A stretch of DNA of 64,000 bases from Spirochaetae bacterium HGW-Spirochaetae-3 (GCA_002839315.1 PGXV01000008.1:229707-293706); one strand, 5' to 3'; shown: positions 1-8,918, counted from the stretch's first letter. Notes: generated by a model from the sequence alone, not told the origin. Program-made: numbers and translations.

Positions 1-551
1 GGGGAGACGCGCGAGAACACGAAGAAGTAGTAGCCTTTGCACAGTACGAAGAAACCGCGCGCGCCATCGCTCGACACGGTGAGGTTAAGGTTCGCGTCCA
101 TGAACACGAGCCCCTCGGACAGCTCGCGGAAATTTCGCTTTAGCATAGGCACGAGGCCCGGATCGGCAGTCAACGCCGCCGGGCTCGCGTAGACGACTTC
201 CCAGGTATTGCTGCGTATCAGCACGACGGACGCGTCGAGGGACTTCTCGAGGCTCTCCCTGATGGCGGCGACGAATTCCGGCATGGTGAAGCAGGTACGT
301 ACGCGTTCCACGAAATCGAGCACGAGGCGGGACATGCCGCCGTCCATGACGGCGCGGTATACGCGCGATTCCACCTTGGATATGATGGCGCGCCTCGCGA
401 CGAACACGATCAGGAACGCGGCGCACGCCGCGATCGACGTAGCCGCGATGCCGGACTGAGCGCTGGCTATGAAGACGATAACTGAAAACGCCATGGCGGC
501 TAACGCCCATGAAACGGCCGAAGCCGCGGCCTTGGCTCTACGGTAGTCCAA
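1..551 (-). CDS. Membrane-anchored sensor-like protein, C-terminus cut by window edge
   Basis: An open frame runs from a TTG at 551 off the left edge, at least 183 codons. The TTG is chosen because AGGAG stands 8 bases before it; no ATG in this frame has a better site. The first 50 residues hold two hydrophobic segments (about 7-27 and 29-45) followed by positive residues (ARRAIISK). The soluble part that follows (residues 50-183) alternates strands and helices and reads like the start of a GAF- or PAS-type sensory module (for example SVVLIRSNTWEVVYASPAAL). The catalytic part lies outside the window, so kinase, phosphatase or cyclase output cannot be told apart. The product is inferred to sit in the inner membrane with a cytoplasmic sensor domain. 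Confidence 0.6.
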   Translation of the reverse strand, partial: MDYRRAKAAASAVSWALAAMAFSVIVFIASAQSGIAATSIAACAAFLIVFVARRAIISKVESRVYRAVMDGGMSRLVLDFVERVRTCFTMPEFVAAIRESLEKSLDASVVLIRSNTWEVVYASPAALTADPGLVPMLKRNFRELSEGLVFMDANLNLTVSSDGARGFFVLCKGYYFFVFSRVS

Positions 552-656
552 AGAATCCGCTCCTGCGATCAAGCTGACGAGAGTCTCATGGTCGCATGAC
601 CCGGGTCGGCTGTCAATCGAAGCGAGCTAAATTATAGGATCGGGGCGAATTCCCCC

Positions 657-1391
657 CTACTCGGTCCACTTCACGTAGAACTCGAAGGGCCGCTCGAGCA
701 CCATAGCGTCCAACGCGGGGATCGAAAGGCTCGCGGACCTGCCGGAAGAGCCGACGACGGCTTCGCCGCCCGTCTCGATGACCGCGCCGGGGAACGATAC
801 GGTCAACGAGAACGACAGCCCGTCTATCGCGCTCGCCGCGGCCTTGCCCAGGAGCCCCGCGAGCATGGAACGGTATTCGTCGCGACTGACCGGATTGTCG
901 TAGATGGCCGGCGGCTGAAGCGCCTCAAGAAGGTCGCCGTCGAGGCCCGGGAACAGCCGGGAAAGGGCGGCGGCGTTATCCCGGTCGGCGCGGAACCGCA
1001 AGGACGCCCAGCCCGGCCCACGGGCGTAGCGCAGTACGGCGGCTAGTTCCGCGTCGGCGGCGAGAAGGCTCCCCAGGTCTGCGACGTCGAACGAGCCGCG
1101 ATAGGCGCGCGCGGAGGGAGACGTCGAGGACCTGACGGCGACGCTCCTGGCCGACACCGACGACGCGACGGCCGCGGCGTCGAACATCGCGGTCCGCGAT
1201 GCGCCGGAAGCCGCGCCAGAGGCGGCGAATTGCCGTACCTTCGCCTCGACCGCGGCGGGTACCTCGATATTCAGCGACAGCGTCGCGGACTTGTCGGCGC
1301 GAACGGCCATATCGGCGGTCGCGCCGCAGGACGCCGCGATGACCGTAGCGAAAGAGACTAAAACGAGGCTTACGTGGTCGATGCGGCGCAT
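657..1391 (-). CDS. Putative lipoprotein of unknown function
   Basis: A protein of 244 aa with a signal peptide ending in a lipobox (VIAASC, Cys22), so it is expected to be lipidated and envelope-bound. AAGGAG lies 6 bases before the ATG. The mature part is rich in Ala, Ser and Leu and has a strand-rich C-terminus (SLTVSFPGAVIETGG) resembling bacterial lipoproteins of the LppM/DUF3153 kind, but I do not recognise the family with certainty. It is divergent from the acyl-CoA synthetase and has its own promoter (TTGTCA-17-TATACT at 1431-1459). Confidence 0.7.
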   Translation of the reverse strand: MRRIDHVSLVLVSFATVIAASCGATADMAVRADKSATLSLNIEVPAAVEAKVRQFAASGAASGASRTAMFDAAAVASSVSARSVAVRSSTSPSARAYRGSFDVADLGSLLAADAELAAVLRYARGPGWASLRFRADRDNAAALSRLFPGLDGDLLEALQPPAIYDNPVSRDEYRSMLAGLLGKAAASAIDGLSFSLTVSFPGAVIETGGEAVVGSSGRSASLSIPALDAMVLERPFEFYVKWTE

Positions 1392-1430
1392 GTACTCTCC
1401 TTGACGTGCCGTTCGGCCGACGGCTTTAAT

Positions 1431-1459
1431 AGTATACGGTTCGTCATGTAGTATGACAA
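1431..1459 (-). promoter_or_regulatory. Sigma70-type promoter of the lipoprotein gene, with inverted repeat
   Basis: Minus-strand -35 TTGTCA (1459-1454), 17-base spacer, -10 TATACT (1436-1431). The spacer's upstream end overlaps an inverted repeat GTCAT-N5-ATGAC (1443-1457), a possible operator. The leader is about 35 bases and carries the Shine-Dalgarno sequence. Confidence 0.6.
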
Positions 1460-1565
1460 CGATCGGAGCCGAAGGTTACTCGATATAATGGGACGCAACC
1501 TTTCCGGGCGAGTCGTGTCTAAGACAGAAGCGTACTTCGCGCTTTCGAAAATGGAGGATGAAGAA

Positions 1566-3284
1566 ATGGCTGAACGCACTCCGTGGAAATTCCTGGACGA
1601 TTATAGGGGGAAGTATTTCTCGGGAGAATGGCCCACCCTGCCTGAACTCTTCAGGATAAGCGCCTCGCGGTACCCCGACCGCGCGTGCTTTACCGTATAC
1701 GAGCCGGACCGCGTGACGCTGACGTATGCCGAGGCCTTGGCCAGGATAGAGCGGCTCGCGGCGTTCCTGGCGTCCGAGGGCGTAAGGAAGGGCGACAAAA
1801 TTACCGTCACGGGCAAGAACTCCCCGGAGTGGGCGGTAGCCTACCTCGCGGCCCTGTTCGCCGGCGCGGTCGTCGTACCCGTCGATTACCAGATCAAGAT
1901 CGAGGAAATACAAGCCATCGTCAAGGCCTCCGACTCGGTCGCCGCCTTCGTCGACGAGGAGAAGTACGACGCGCTCGATCCGGCCAAGCTCGGCCTGCGC
2001 GCCCGCTGGTCGCTGTCCAGGAAGAAGGCCGGCTACTGTTACGATCTCGAGCCAAAGGCCGGCGCGACCGCCATCGACCCCGCGAAGGAAGCAGACCTGG
2101 CGGCGATCATGTTCACGAGCGGCACCACCGGAACCCCCAAGGGCGTAATGCTGTCGCATTCCAACCTCGTATCGGACTGCTTCCTCGCCCAGGGCAACAT
2201 GACCATCTACCATACGGACGTCTTCTACGCCCTGCTACCTATCCACCACTCGTACACGATGCTCGCCGTATTCATCGAGGCGATCTCGGTAGGCGCCGAG
2301 ATCGTATTCGGCCAGCGGCTGGTGACCAAGGCGATACTCAAGGATCTCAAGGAAGCCAAGGTCACGATGTTCCTCGGAGTGCCGCTACTGTTCAACAAGG
2401 TGCTCGACGGTATCATGAAAGGCCTTAAGGACAAGGGAGCGCTCGTCTACGGGCTGATCCGTTTCCTCATGGTCGTCTCGGGCTTCATCAAGAAGGTCTT
2501 CAAGGTCAATCCGGGCAAGAAGATGTTCGGCGCCGTGCTCGACAAGGCTAGCCTCCGGACGATCCGCATCTGCATCTCCGGCGGCGGGCCGCTCGCGCCC
2601 AGCGTATTCAAGATGTACAACGAGCTGGGCATCGACTTCGTTCAAGGCTACGGCCTGACCGAGACGAGCCCGATCATCGCACTAAACCCGACGGAGGCGT
2701 ACATAGAGACCAGCGTCGGCAAGGTACTGCCGGGAATGGAGATGAAGATCATCGATCCCGAGGCCGACGGCCGCGGCGAGATAGTCGTCAAGGGTCCGAT
2801 GGTCATGCGGGGTTACTATAAGAACGAAGAAGCGACCCGCGAATCGTTCCGCGACGGCTGGCTCCTGACGGGAGACATCGGCTACCTCGATCAGGCGAAT
2901 TACCTGTACCTGACAGGCCGCGCCAAGAATCTCATCGTCACCGAGGGCGGCAAGAACGTCTACCCCGAGGAGATAGAGAACCGCTTCCAGCTCTTCAGCG
3001 AGATCGAGCAGGTTCTCGTCAGGGGTTACCAGCTCGACAAGAAGCAGAAGTCCGAGGGTATCGAGGCATGCCTCTATCCCAGCAAGGATTGGTTCGACCA
3101 GAGCGCGGCCAAGACGGGCAAGGCGTATAGCGCCGACGCCATCGAGGACCACCTGCGCAAGGTCGTCGACCAGGTCAACGCGGGCATGCTTCCGTATCAG
3201 CGCATCAACAAGGTAACGATACTGTCCGAGCCGCTTGAGATGACGACGACCAAGAAGGTCAAGCGCTTCGTCGCCGCCGTGTAG
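1566..3284 (+). CDS. Long-chain fatty-acid--CoA ligase (AMP-forming)
   Basis: ANL-superfamily adenylating enzyme that activates a fatty acid to acyl-AMP and then acyl-CoA. Motifs in order: P-loop FTSGTTGTPKG (about residue 182), GYGLTETSP (360), LTGDIGYLD (434), LTGRAKN hinge (448) and GGKNVYPEEIE (460), with a C-terminal lid domain to residue 572. The start is the ATG at 1566 because GGAGG stands 8 bases before it; ATGs at 1488 and 1551 lack a site, and 1488 lies inside a TATAAT box (1484-1489), the likely -10 element. The length fits bacterial FadD/FACS. It is monocistronic, ending in a shared inverted-repeat element with the convergent cyclase. Substrate chain length cannot be read from sequence. 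Confidence 0.9.
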   Translation: MAERTPWKFLDDYRGKYFSGEWPTLPELFRISASRYPDRACFTVYEPDRVTLTYAEALARIERLAAFLASEGVRKGDKITVTGKNSPEWAVAYLAALFAGAVVVPVDYQIKIEEIQAIVKASDSVAAFVDEEKYDALDPAKLGLRARWSLSRKKAGYCYDLEPKAGATAIDPAKEADLAAIMFTSGTTGTPKGVMLSHSNLVSDCFLAQGNMTIYHTDVFYALLPIHHSYTMLAVFIEAISVGAEIVFGQRLVTKAILKDLKEAKVTMFLGVPLLFNKVLDGIMKGLKDKGALVYGLIRFLMVVSGFIKKVFKVNPGKKMFGAVLDKASLRTIRICISGGGPLAPSVFKMYNELGIDFVQGYGLTETSPIIALNPTEAYIETSVGKVLPGMEMKIIDPEADGRGEIVVKGPMVMRGYYKNEEATRESFRDGWLLTGDIGYLDQANYLYLTGRAKNLIVTEGGKNVYPEEIENRFQLFSEIEQVLVRGYQLDKKQKSEGIEACLYPSKDWFDQSAAKTGKAYSADAIEDHLRKVVDQVNAGMLPYQRINKVTILSEPLEMTTTKKVKRFVAAV

Positions 3285-3303
3285 GTACGGCAGGAAAGCC
3301 GAA

Positions 3304-3412
3304 CGCAGAGACACGGAGAAGACGAGAATTAGCCGGGAAACGTAAAAAGGGATGAAGAAGGGCGATGGCGCCTATCTTCATCCCTTTTCTCATCTTCTCC
3401 GTGTCTCCGTGC
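3304..3412. repeat. Nested inverted-repeat (REP/MITE-like) element between convergent genes
   Basis: The outer arms 3304-3328 and 3387-3412 are complementary over about 24 bases with one small bulge and one mismatch. The inner arms 3345-3357 and 3376-3388 (core AAAAGGGATGAAG) are perfectly complementary. The whole folds into a long hairpin between the 3' ends of the ligase and the cyclase, so it can terminate both. The ACGGAGAAG-type wording with GAGACAC repeats resembles intergenic repeats dispersed in many genomes, so it may be a mobile repeat reused as a terminator. Confidence 0.7.
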
Positions 3413-3441
3413 GAAAATTCCTAGTCGCTCTCCTGCGGGGC

Positions 3442-4710
3442 CTATTTCTTACCGTATACCATCTGGGGCTGGGTCTTGCCGCGGAACAGAACCTCGCCCA
3501 TCGGCTGGAAACGAGACTGGGACTCGAGCCCGAGCTGCTTATAGACGGGCTGGCTTACGAGCAGGTCCTGCTTGAATTCGCGGCATAGCGAATCGAGCCG
3601 AGCCGCGATGTTCACGGCCTCGCCGACGACGCCGATACGCTGGATGCCGCTGGCCGCGGACAGCTCGCCGACCGCTACCTTGCCGGCGTGCACGCCGATA
3701 CCTATATGCTTGACCAGCGGCAAGCGATGAGAGGCCAGGTCGTCCTGCAGGTGCGAGAACTCGTACAGGAAGTCGAAGGCGCACGCGACGGCCTCGTCGG
3801 CCGCGTCCTTCTCGCCCATGATCCCGAACACGATGATAGCGGTATCGCCGACGAACTGCTCGACCAGGCCCTTGTGCCGACGCGCGACGATGTCCCATAG
3901 CGCGTAATACCGGTTAAGGAGGCCGATAGTCGCCCTGGCGCCTTCCTTTTCCGCGATCGGCGTAAAATTCCACAGGTCCGCGTACAGGATGACGACATCG
4001 CGATTCTCGCCCCCCGCCACCTGGTCTATCATCGACGTATCGACGATGGGAGGCTCGACGATGGCGTAGACCTGGTCCAGCCTGGTCTTCATCGATACCT
4101 GCTTGATCTTGTCCGCTACCTGGAACGAACCGAACATCAACGCGCCGAACATGAAGAACACGTGCTGGAGCGTCCTGGCGAAGTCGATGAAGGCGGGAAC
4201 GAAGTTCGGAAGGGACAGGTTGGCCATCAGGGCGGTATAGCCCAGTTCCCCAGCCTCGTAGGCCTTGGTGCTGGCGACCCGAAGATCGAGGTAGAAATAG
4301 AAGAATATGAACGTAAAGATGGTACCGAGCGACAGGAATACCTCGGCGAGGCGTTTCGGCCACTTGCGCCTGAACATGATGGCCAAGGCCTGGATCCCGC
4401 CCAGATAGAGCGCGGTGATCCATAGGAAGAAACTGGCCATATCGATGCTCTTGAACGGTCCGGAGAGCGCCTGCATCGCCGTATAACCTACAGGCGTCAT
4501 CAGCGAGAAGAAGAAACGCGCGAGCGGCCTGTACCCGTACCGGGCCAGCAGGGATATCTGCACCAGCAAGGACACTATCAGCGAGACCAGCGCGATCGTA
4601 TTCGGGCGGATGATCGCGGGCGAACTGAAGAGTATTATTATAAAAAACAATACGAATTGACTAGAATAGAGGAAGAACTCTTCCAGATAGCGTTTCGGTA
4701 GGAATTTCAT
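3442..4710 (-). CDS. Membrane-bound class III adenylate/guanylate cyclase
   Basis: The N-terminal half (about residues 15-215) has roughly five or six transmembrane segments and no recognisable sensor family. The C-terminal catalytic domain (about 235-405) contains the two metal-binding Asp motifs (LYADLWNFT near 246; FVGDTAI near 287) and the transition-state Asn/Arg pair (AVNIAARL near 363). The usual substrate-selecting Lys is Gln (VEQFVGD) and the usual Asp is Glu (VVGEAVN), so ATP versus GTP choice is uncertain. No Shine-Dalgarno sequence precedes the ATG; TATATC lies 13 bases upstream, suggesting a very short leader. A cNMP product could be read by the two cNMP-binding proteins at 59-61 kb (inference). 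Confidence 0.85.
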   Translation of the reverse strand: MKFLPKRYLEEFFLYSSQFVLFFIIILFSSPAIIRPNTIALVSLIVSLLVQISLLARYGYRPLARFFFSLMTPVGYTAMQALSGPFKSIDMASFFLWITALYLGGIQALAIMFRRKWPKRLAEVFLSLGTIFTFIFFYFYLDLRVASTKAYEAGELGYTALMANLSLPNFVPAFIDFARTLQHVFFMFGALMFGSFQVADKIKQVSMKTRLDQVYAIVEPPIVDTSMIDQVAGGENRDVVILYADLWNFTPIAEKEGARATIGLLNRYYALWDIVARRHKGLVEQFVGDTAIIVFGIMGEKDAADEAVACAFDFLYEFSHLQDDLASHRLPLVKHIGIGVHAGKVAVGELSAASGIQRIGVVGEAVNIAARLDSLCREFKQDLLVSQPVYKQLGLESQSRFQPMGEVLFRGKTQPQMVYGKK

Positions 4711-4910
4711 AGTCGTAGGCCATGATATACGATAACGGGCCCTCTGTCACGCGTATCCTGGTCGCACCCGATCCGTCGAGCAAGACCGGACGCGGAATAC
4801 CGAACCGCCTTCGTATCCGCTCGATTGCTCGAACGGCTTAGGCAGGCCTCTTGCGGAATCGGGCAGCGTCATGCCGATCGATACCGCCGGCCCTCGCTAC
4901 TGCCGAGCGC

Positions 4911-5849
4911 TCACCCCGCCGCGAGCTCGGAAAGGCGTCGGAGCGAGCCGACCTCCGCCGTCGAGGAATCCGCGAGCGAGAGGAGCTCTTCGGACAGCAG
5001 GCGCATCTCCGCGCGGGCCGACAGGGCGTGCCGCGCTATGACCGTATCGGCCCATCGGGTACGGAAGAGGGCCGCGAGGGCGGGCGCTAGCAGGCCCTTG
5101 GGCGCGGAGAAGACGCGCTCGAGGCTCCTTGGCTCAGGCTCTATCCCGAGCGACCGCAGCGCCGCGAAGCCGTCCCGGACGGCGTCTATCGTCAGGCCTA
5201 TGATCTCGCGGTCGCGCGACAGGGCCTCGAGGTCCCCCGAGCGGGCGTACACCGCGTTGGCCAGGGGGCTCACCATGGCGACGTGCGTCTTCTGCCACGC
5301 GTCCATCCGGCCCGATAGCGCCACGGGGAAGCCCGCCTTTCCGACGGCCGAGGCCAGCTCGCGTACGGCCGGGCCGGGCGCCCCGCGGAGCTCTCCGAAC
5401 GTCGTCTTCTGCACGGCCCCCGACACGATCCTGTAGAGGACGGTCCCGTCCTCTCTCCTGGCACCGCCGGCGCCGGGAAAACCGAGGGACAGGCGAGCCT
5501 CTCCGACGGCCTCGACGAGGCTCCTGGAGCCGTCGGCCGAGTTGATCATCGAAACGAATAGCGGCGTGACCCGATTGGCGGCTAGCTCCGGCAGCGCGGC
5601 GGCGAGCTGATCCTTACGGACCGCGACCAGGACGACGTCCCACGAGCGCTCCGGGTCGAGCCTCGGCGCCGTCTCGACCCGGACGGCCGCGCGCTCGCCC
5701 GATACTTCGTCCACTAGGACGATCCCGTCGCTCTCGATCCTCGCCGACCTGGCGCCGCGGGCCACCACCGTCAGATCGTGACCGGCCGAGGCCAGTCGTC
5801 CGGCATAGAGGCTGCCTATGACCCCGGCTCCGAATACGCAGATCCTCAT
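4911..5849 (-). CDS. 2-dehydropantoate 2-reductase-like (PanE/ApbA family)
   Basis: NADPH-dependent ketopantoate reductase family, 312 aa. It opens with the Rossmann motif CVFGAGVIGSLYAGRLASAG and has the C-terminal helical domain with MVSPLANAVYA in the position of the catalytic Lys-helix region (KTHVAMVSPLANA). The start is the ATG at 5849, with GGAGG 8 bases upstream; the longer frame adds 11 residues inside the previous gene. The ATG overlaps the stop of the upstream small gene (ATGA). No other pantothenate gene is nearby, so a relaxed 2-oxoacid reductase role is possible. It is the last gene of the P-ATPase operon. Confidence 0.75.
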   Translation of the reverse strand: MRICVFGAGVIGSLYAGRLASAGHDLTVVARGARSARIESDGIVLVDEVSGERAAVRVETAPRLDPERSWDVVLVAVRKDQLAAALPELAANRVTPLFVSMINSADGSRSLVEAVGEARLSLGFPGAGGARREDGTVLYRIVSGAVQKTTFGELRGAPGPAVRELASAVGKAGFPVALSGRMDAWQKTHVAMVSPLANAVYARSGDLEALSRDREIIGLTIDAVRDGFAALRSLGIEPEPRSLERVFSAPKGLLAPALAALFRTRWADTVIARHALSARAEMRLLSEELLSLADSSTAEVGSLRRLSELAAG

Positions 5850-6187
5850 GGCGCGGCCCTCCTCGAGTACCGGCAGTCGCATCGGTCGGCGCCGCCGGCT
5901 AGCGTGCCCTCGCGCCTGAAGACCAGGCCGAACGCCTTCGCCGATGCGATGAGCGTCCGGCCCATGGCGGTCAGGACGGCCGCCGTGACGATCGTCCCTT
6001 CGAAGGGATTGCCTCGGCCTATCTCGGGCAGGGTCGGGACGAGGCGCTCCATCTCCGCGGGCGCGCCATTCACGACGGCGGCATAGCGGACTTCCCCGAG
6101 CAGCGCCTCGATTCTAGGGCCGAGCGAGCCGATCGCCTTGGAGTACAGGGCGACCATGCGCCTGCGGCGCCTCTCTTGCGGCGTCAT
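5846..6187 (-). CDS. Small unknown protein, possibly a short ATC-hydrolase-like relative
   Basis: A protein of 113 aa, linked by ATGA overlaps both to the ATPase upstream and to the PanE-like gene downstream, which argues strongly that it is translated. It is helical, with a basic start (RRRRR), a central ELRYAAV-like segment and PEIGRGNPFEG. It ends with a Cys-rich tail (CDCRYSR). The layout of the IGRGNP region and the terminal CD-R faintly recalls L-2-amino-thiazoline-4-carboxylate hydrolase-like proteins, which are about twice as long. I would treat the function as unknown. Confidence 0.6.
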   Translation of the reverse strand: MTPQERRRRRMVALYSKAIGSLGPRIEALLGEVRYAAVVNGAPAEMERLVPTLPEIGRGNPFEGTIVTAAVLTAMGRTLIASAKAFGLVFRREGTLAGGADRCDCRYSRRAAP

Positions 6188-8802
6188 TTCCTTTCCCTCC
6201 CGTCGAAGGCCCTGGCGAATACGGGAAGCTTGGCGAATTCGTTAATAAGGACGGCGATGACGGCGGTGCAGGCGCATAGTCCTATCTGCCACAGGTGGAG
6301 CGGAGAGAATCCGAACGCGCCGTTCAGCGCCGGAACGAACAGCGCGAGGCTCAAGAACGCGAGAGCCGCCGCGGTCACGATCCATAGGGCCTTATTGGGT
6401 CTCTTGATGCTATGGAGGATAGATTCGGTCCAGGAACGGTTGGAGAAGATCATGCCTATGTTGCCGAACACCAGGTTGACGAACGCGAGGGCCCTGGCCT
6501 CGCCTACCCCGTACCCCGACTTGAGCGCCCACGCATAGAGGCCGACGACGAGCGCTAGTATCCCGAGCCCCTGGGCAAGGCCTATGAATATCATCCGGGA
6601 CCCGAACAGCCGCTCTCCGGACGGCCGCGGCTCGCGGTCCATGATGTCCCGTTCCTCTTCCTCCATCTCGAAGACGATAGAACAGGCCGGGTCGATGATC
6701 AGCTCGAGGAACAGGATATGCACGGGCAGGAGCGCGAGCGGCCACTTGAGGAGCACGGGGAGAAGGCTCATCCCGGCGATCGGCAGATGGACCGAGAATA
6801 TGAAGGTCATCGCCTTCCGGAGGTTATCGAATATGCGCCGGCCTATCCGTACGGCGTGCACGATCGACGCGAAGTCGTCATCCAGCAGGACGAGCGCCGA
6901 CGATTCTCGGGCAACGTCGGTGCCGCGGCCGCCCATCGCTATGCCTATGTCCGCCGCCTTGAGCGCCGGCGCGTCGTTGACGCCGTCCCCGGTCATGGCG
7001 ACGACCTCGCCGTTGTCCTTGAGGGCTCGCACTATCCGTAATTTCTGCTCGGGCACCGCCCGAGCGAAGACGCAGACGCTGGCTATGCGACGCCTGAGCT
7101 CGACGTCGTCCAGCCCGTCCAGCTCGGGCCCGGTGATTATCTCGTCGGGATCGGGCAGGCCTATCGTCCTGGCTATATTGCGCGCCGTACCGGGGTAGTC
7201 GCCCGTGATCATCACGACGCGTATACCGGCCTTGGCGCAGGCGGCGACGGCGTCGGGGACGTCCGCCCGTACGGGATCGAGCAGGCCGAGCAGGCCGACG
7301 AATCGGAAGTCGAAATCGTGCTGTCCGACGGGCAACCCGTCGGACAACCCGTCGGGAAGTCCGCCCTTGTCTATGCTCGATTCGGCGACGCCGATGACGC
7401 GGAGCCCGTCGTCCGCCATGCGGTCGATATCGGCGCGCAGGGCCGCGAGGCCCGTCTCGTCCATGTGGCAGATATCGGCTATCGCCTCGGGGGCTCCCTT
7501 CGCCGCTATGACGAGGTTCTCCCGGTCAGGCGACTCCCAAACGCGGCTCATCGCGAGAAGCGAGTCGGACAGCGGATACTCGCGCACGAAATTCCAGTCG
7601 GCGTGGAGATGCTCGGTGGACACGAGCGCCCGGGTTCCGAGCTCCCGCATCGCCTTTTCCATCGGGTCGAAGGGATCGGACGGGCTGGCGAGTATCGCGT
7701 ACTCGACGATGTCGTGGAACTCCTCGGGCAGGCTCGCCGCCTTCTCGCCGACGTCATACGACGATCCGCCCGCCGATAGCCTCGACACGGTCATGCGGTT
7801 TAGCGTGAGGGTGCCGGTCTTGTCGGTACACAGCACGGTCGCCGAGCCGAGGGTCTCGATGGCGTGGGCGCGCCTGGTTAGCACCCTGCGCTTGGATATT
7901 CGCCAGGCCCCGAGCGCGAGGAACACGGTCATGACGACGGGAAACTCTTCAGGTAGGGTCGCCATGGCGAGCGAGAGGCCGGCCAGGATGCCCTGGAGCC
8001 AGTCGTGCCTGGTCAGCCCGAAGACGACGACGACGGCGGCGCATAGTACGAAGCCGGTCAGCGCGAACGCCTTTACGATGCCGCCTATCTGCTTCTGGAG
8101 ATTCGTGTCCTCGGTCTCGAGGCTCTGGAGCGCCTTGCCGATCTTGCCTAATTCGGTCCTGGCTCCGGTCGACAGCACGCGGGCGATGCCCTGTCCTTTC
8201 ACGATCATCGAACCGGAGAATACGTAGGGCTGGTCGTCTCCTCCGGGTACTACGGAGCCGTCGTCTCCTCCGGGTACTACGGAGCCGTCGTCGGTTCCGC
8301 TCCGAGCGGATTTCCGGACCGGGACGGATTCGCCGGTAAGGAGCGACTCGTCGGCGCTCAGGTTGGTCGACCTGAGCACGACCGCGTCGGCTGGTACGCG
8401 GTCGCCCTCCTGTAGCAGCATGACGTCGTCGCGTACGACGTCCCGTCCAGCGACGCGCAGCTGAGCGCCGTTGCGTATGACGAGGGCCCGTGGGCTCGAC
8501 AGCTCGCGCAAGGCGTCGAGAGCCTTTTCCGTCTTGGTTTCCTGATAGAGCGTTATGCCGATGACGACGAATACGAAGCCGAGTAGCATGAGCGCCTCTT
8601 CGGGATCGCCGAGGATCAGGTACAGCGCCCCGCAAGCGAGGAGCAGCAGGAACATGGGCTCCTTGACGACTCCCCACAAGATGGAGAATACGGTCTTCTT
8701 CTTGCCGCCGGGCAGTTCGTTATAGCCTTCTAAGGCCAGGCGTTCACGGACTTCCGCGTCAGAAAGCCCCTGGAGAGCGCTGAGGTCGGTCGTGTCATTC
8801 AT
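6184..8802 (-). CDS. Cation-transporting P-type ATPase (P2-like)
   Basis: Ion pump of 872 aa with an N-terminal cation-ATPase domain, actuator (LLTGES), phosphorylation site DKTGTLT (near residue 325), P-domain MTGDGVNDAPALKAADIG and a C-terminal six-helix region. The membrane motif before the P-domain is LPEEFPVV rather than the PEGLP of Ca2+ pumps. The M6 region reads ELIIDPACSIVFE, so the transported ion is uncertain. The start at 8802 fits the family; ATG 8835 is in frame but abuts a hairpin and neither has a clear ribosome site. A perfect 27-bp tandem duplication (8234-8287) repeats DDGSVVPGG in the actuator region. It is divergent from the GbsR-type regulator and leads a three-gene ATGA-coupled operon. 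Confidence 0.88.
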   Translation of the reverse strand: MNDTTDLSALQGLSDAEVRERLALEGYNELPGGKKKTVFSILWGVVKEPMFLLLLACGALYLILGDPEEALMLLGFVFVVIGITLYQETKTEKALDALRELSSPRALVIRNGAQLRVAGRDVVRDDVMLLQEGDRVPADAVVLRSTNLSADESLLTGESVPVRKSARSGTDDGSVVPGGDDGSVVPGGDDQPYVFSGSMIVKGQGIARVLSTGARTELGKIGKALQSLETEDTNLQKQIGGIVKAFALTGFVLCAAVVVVFGLTRHDWLQGILAGLSLAMATLPEEFPVVMTVFLALGAWRISKRRVLTRRAHAIETLGSATVLCTDKTGTLTLNRMTVSRLSAGGSSYDVGEKAASLPEEFHDIVEYAILASPSDPFDPMEKAMRELGTRALVSTEHLHADWNFVREYPLSDSLLAMSRVWESPDRENLVIAAKGAPEAIADICHMDETGLAALRADIDRMADDGLRVIGVAESSIDKGGLPDGLSDGLPVGQHDFDFRFVGLLGLLDPVRADVPDAVAACAKAGIRVVMITGDYPGTARNIARTIGLPDPDEIITGPELDGLDDVELRRRIASVCVFARAVPEQKLRIVRALKDNGEVVAMTGDGVNDAPALKAADIGIAMGGRGTDVARESSALVLLDDDFASIVHAVRIGRRIFDNLRKAMTFIFSVHLPIAGMSLLPVLLKWPLALLPVHILFLELIIDPACSIVFEMEEEERDIMDREPRPSGERLFGSRMIFIGLAQGLGILALVVGLYAWALKSGYGVGEARALAFVNLVFGNIGMIFSNRSWTESILHSIKRPNKALWIVTAAALAFLSLALFVPALNGAFGFSPLHLWQIGLCACTAVIAVLINEFAKLPVFARAFDGRERK
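8234..8287 (-). repeat. Two perfect 27-bp tandem copies inside the P-type ATPase gene
   Basis: 8234-8260 and 8261-8287 are identical and in frame, adding nine residues (DDGSVVPGG twice) just before the QPYVFSGS segment of the actuator domain. It looks like a recent slippage duplication. Confidence 0.85.
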
Positions 8803-8837
8803 TGATCGTTCGCTAAAGGACGGGTTTCGGCCCATAG

Positions 8838-8853
8838 GAGCCGTTCGCGGCTC
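8838..8853 (-). promoter_or_regulatory. Stem-loop in the ATPase leader
   Basis: A perfect 6-bp stem (GAGCCG/CGGCTC) with loop CGAA on the minus strand. It ends two bases before the upstream ATG at 8835 and 36 bases before the preferred ATG at 8802. It could mask or direct translation initiation. Confidence 0.5.
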
Positions 8854-8878
8854 GGGACGGGCCCGGTCGCTACAATGG

Positions 8879-8907
8879 AGGATACAGCATTCTTATCGTT
8901 CTGTAAA
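8879..8907 (-). promoter_or_regulatory. Promoter of the P-type ATPase operon
   Basis: Minus-strand -35 TTTACA (8907-8902), 17-base spacer, -10 TATCCT (8884-8879). It faces away from the regulator promoter. Confidence 0.5.
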
Positions 8908-8918
8908 TACTGTAAGTT

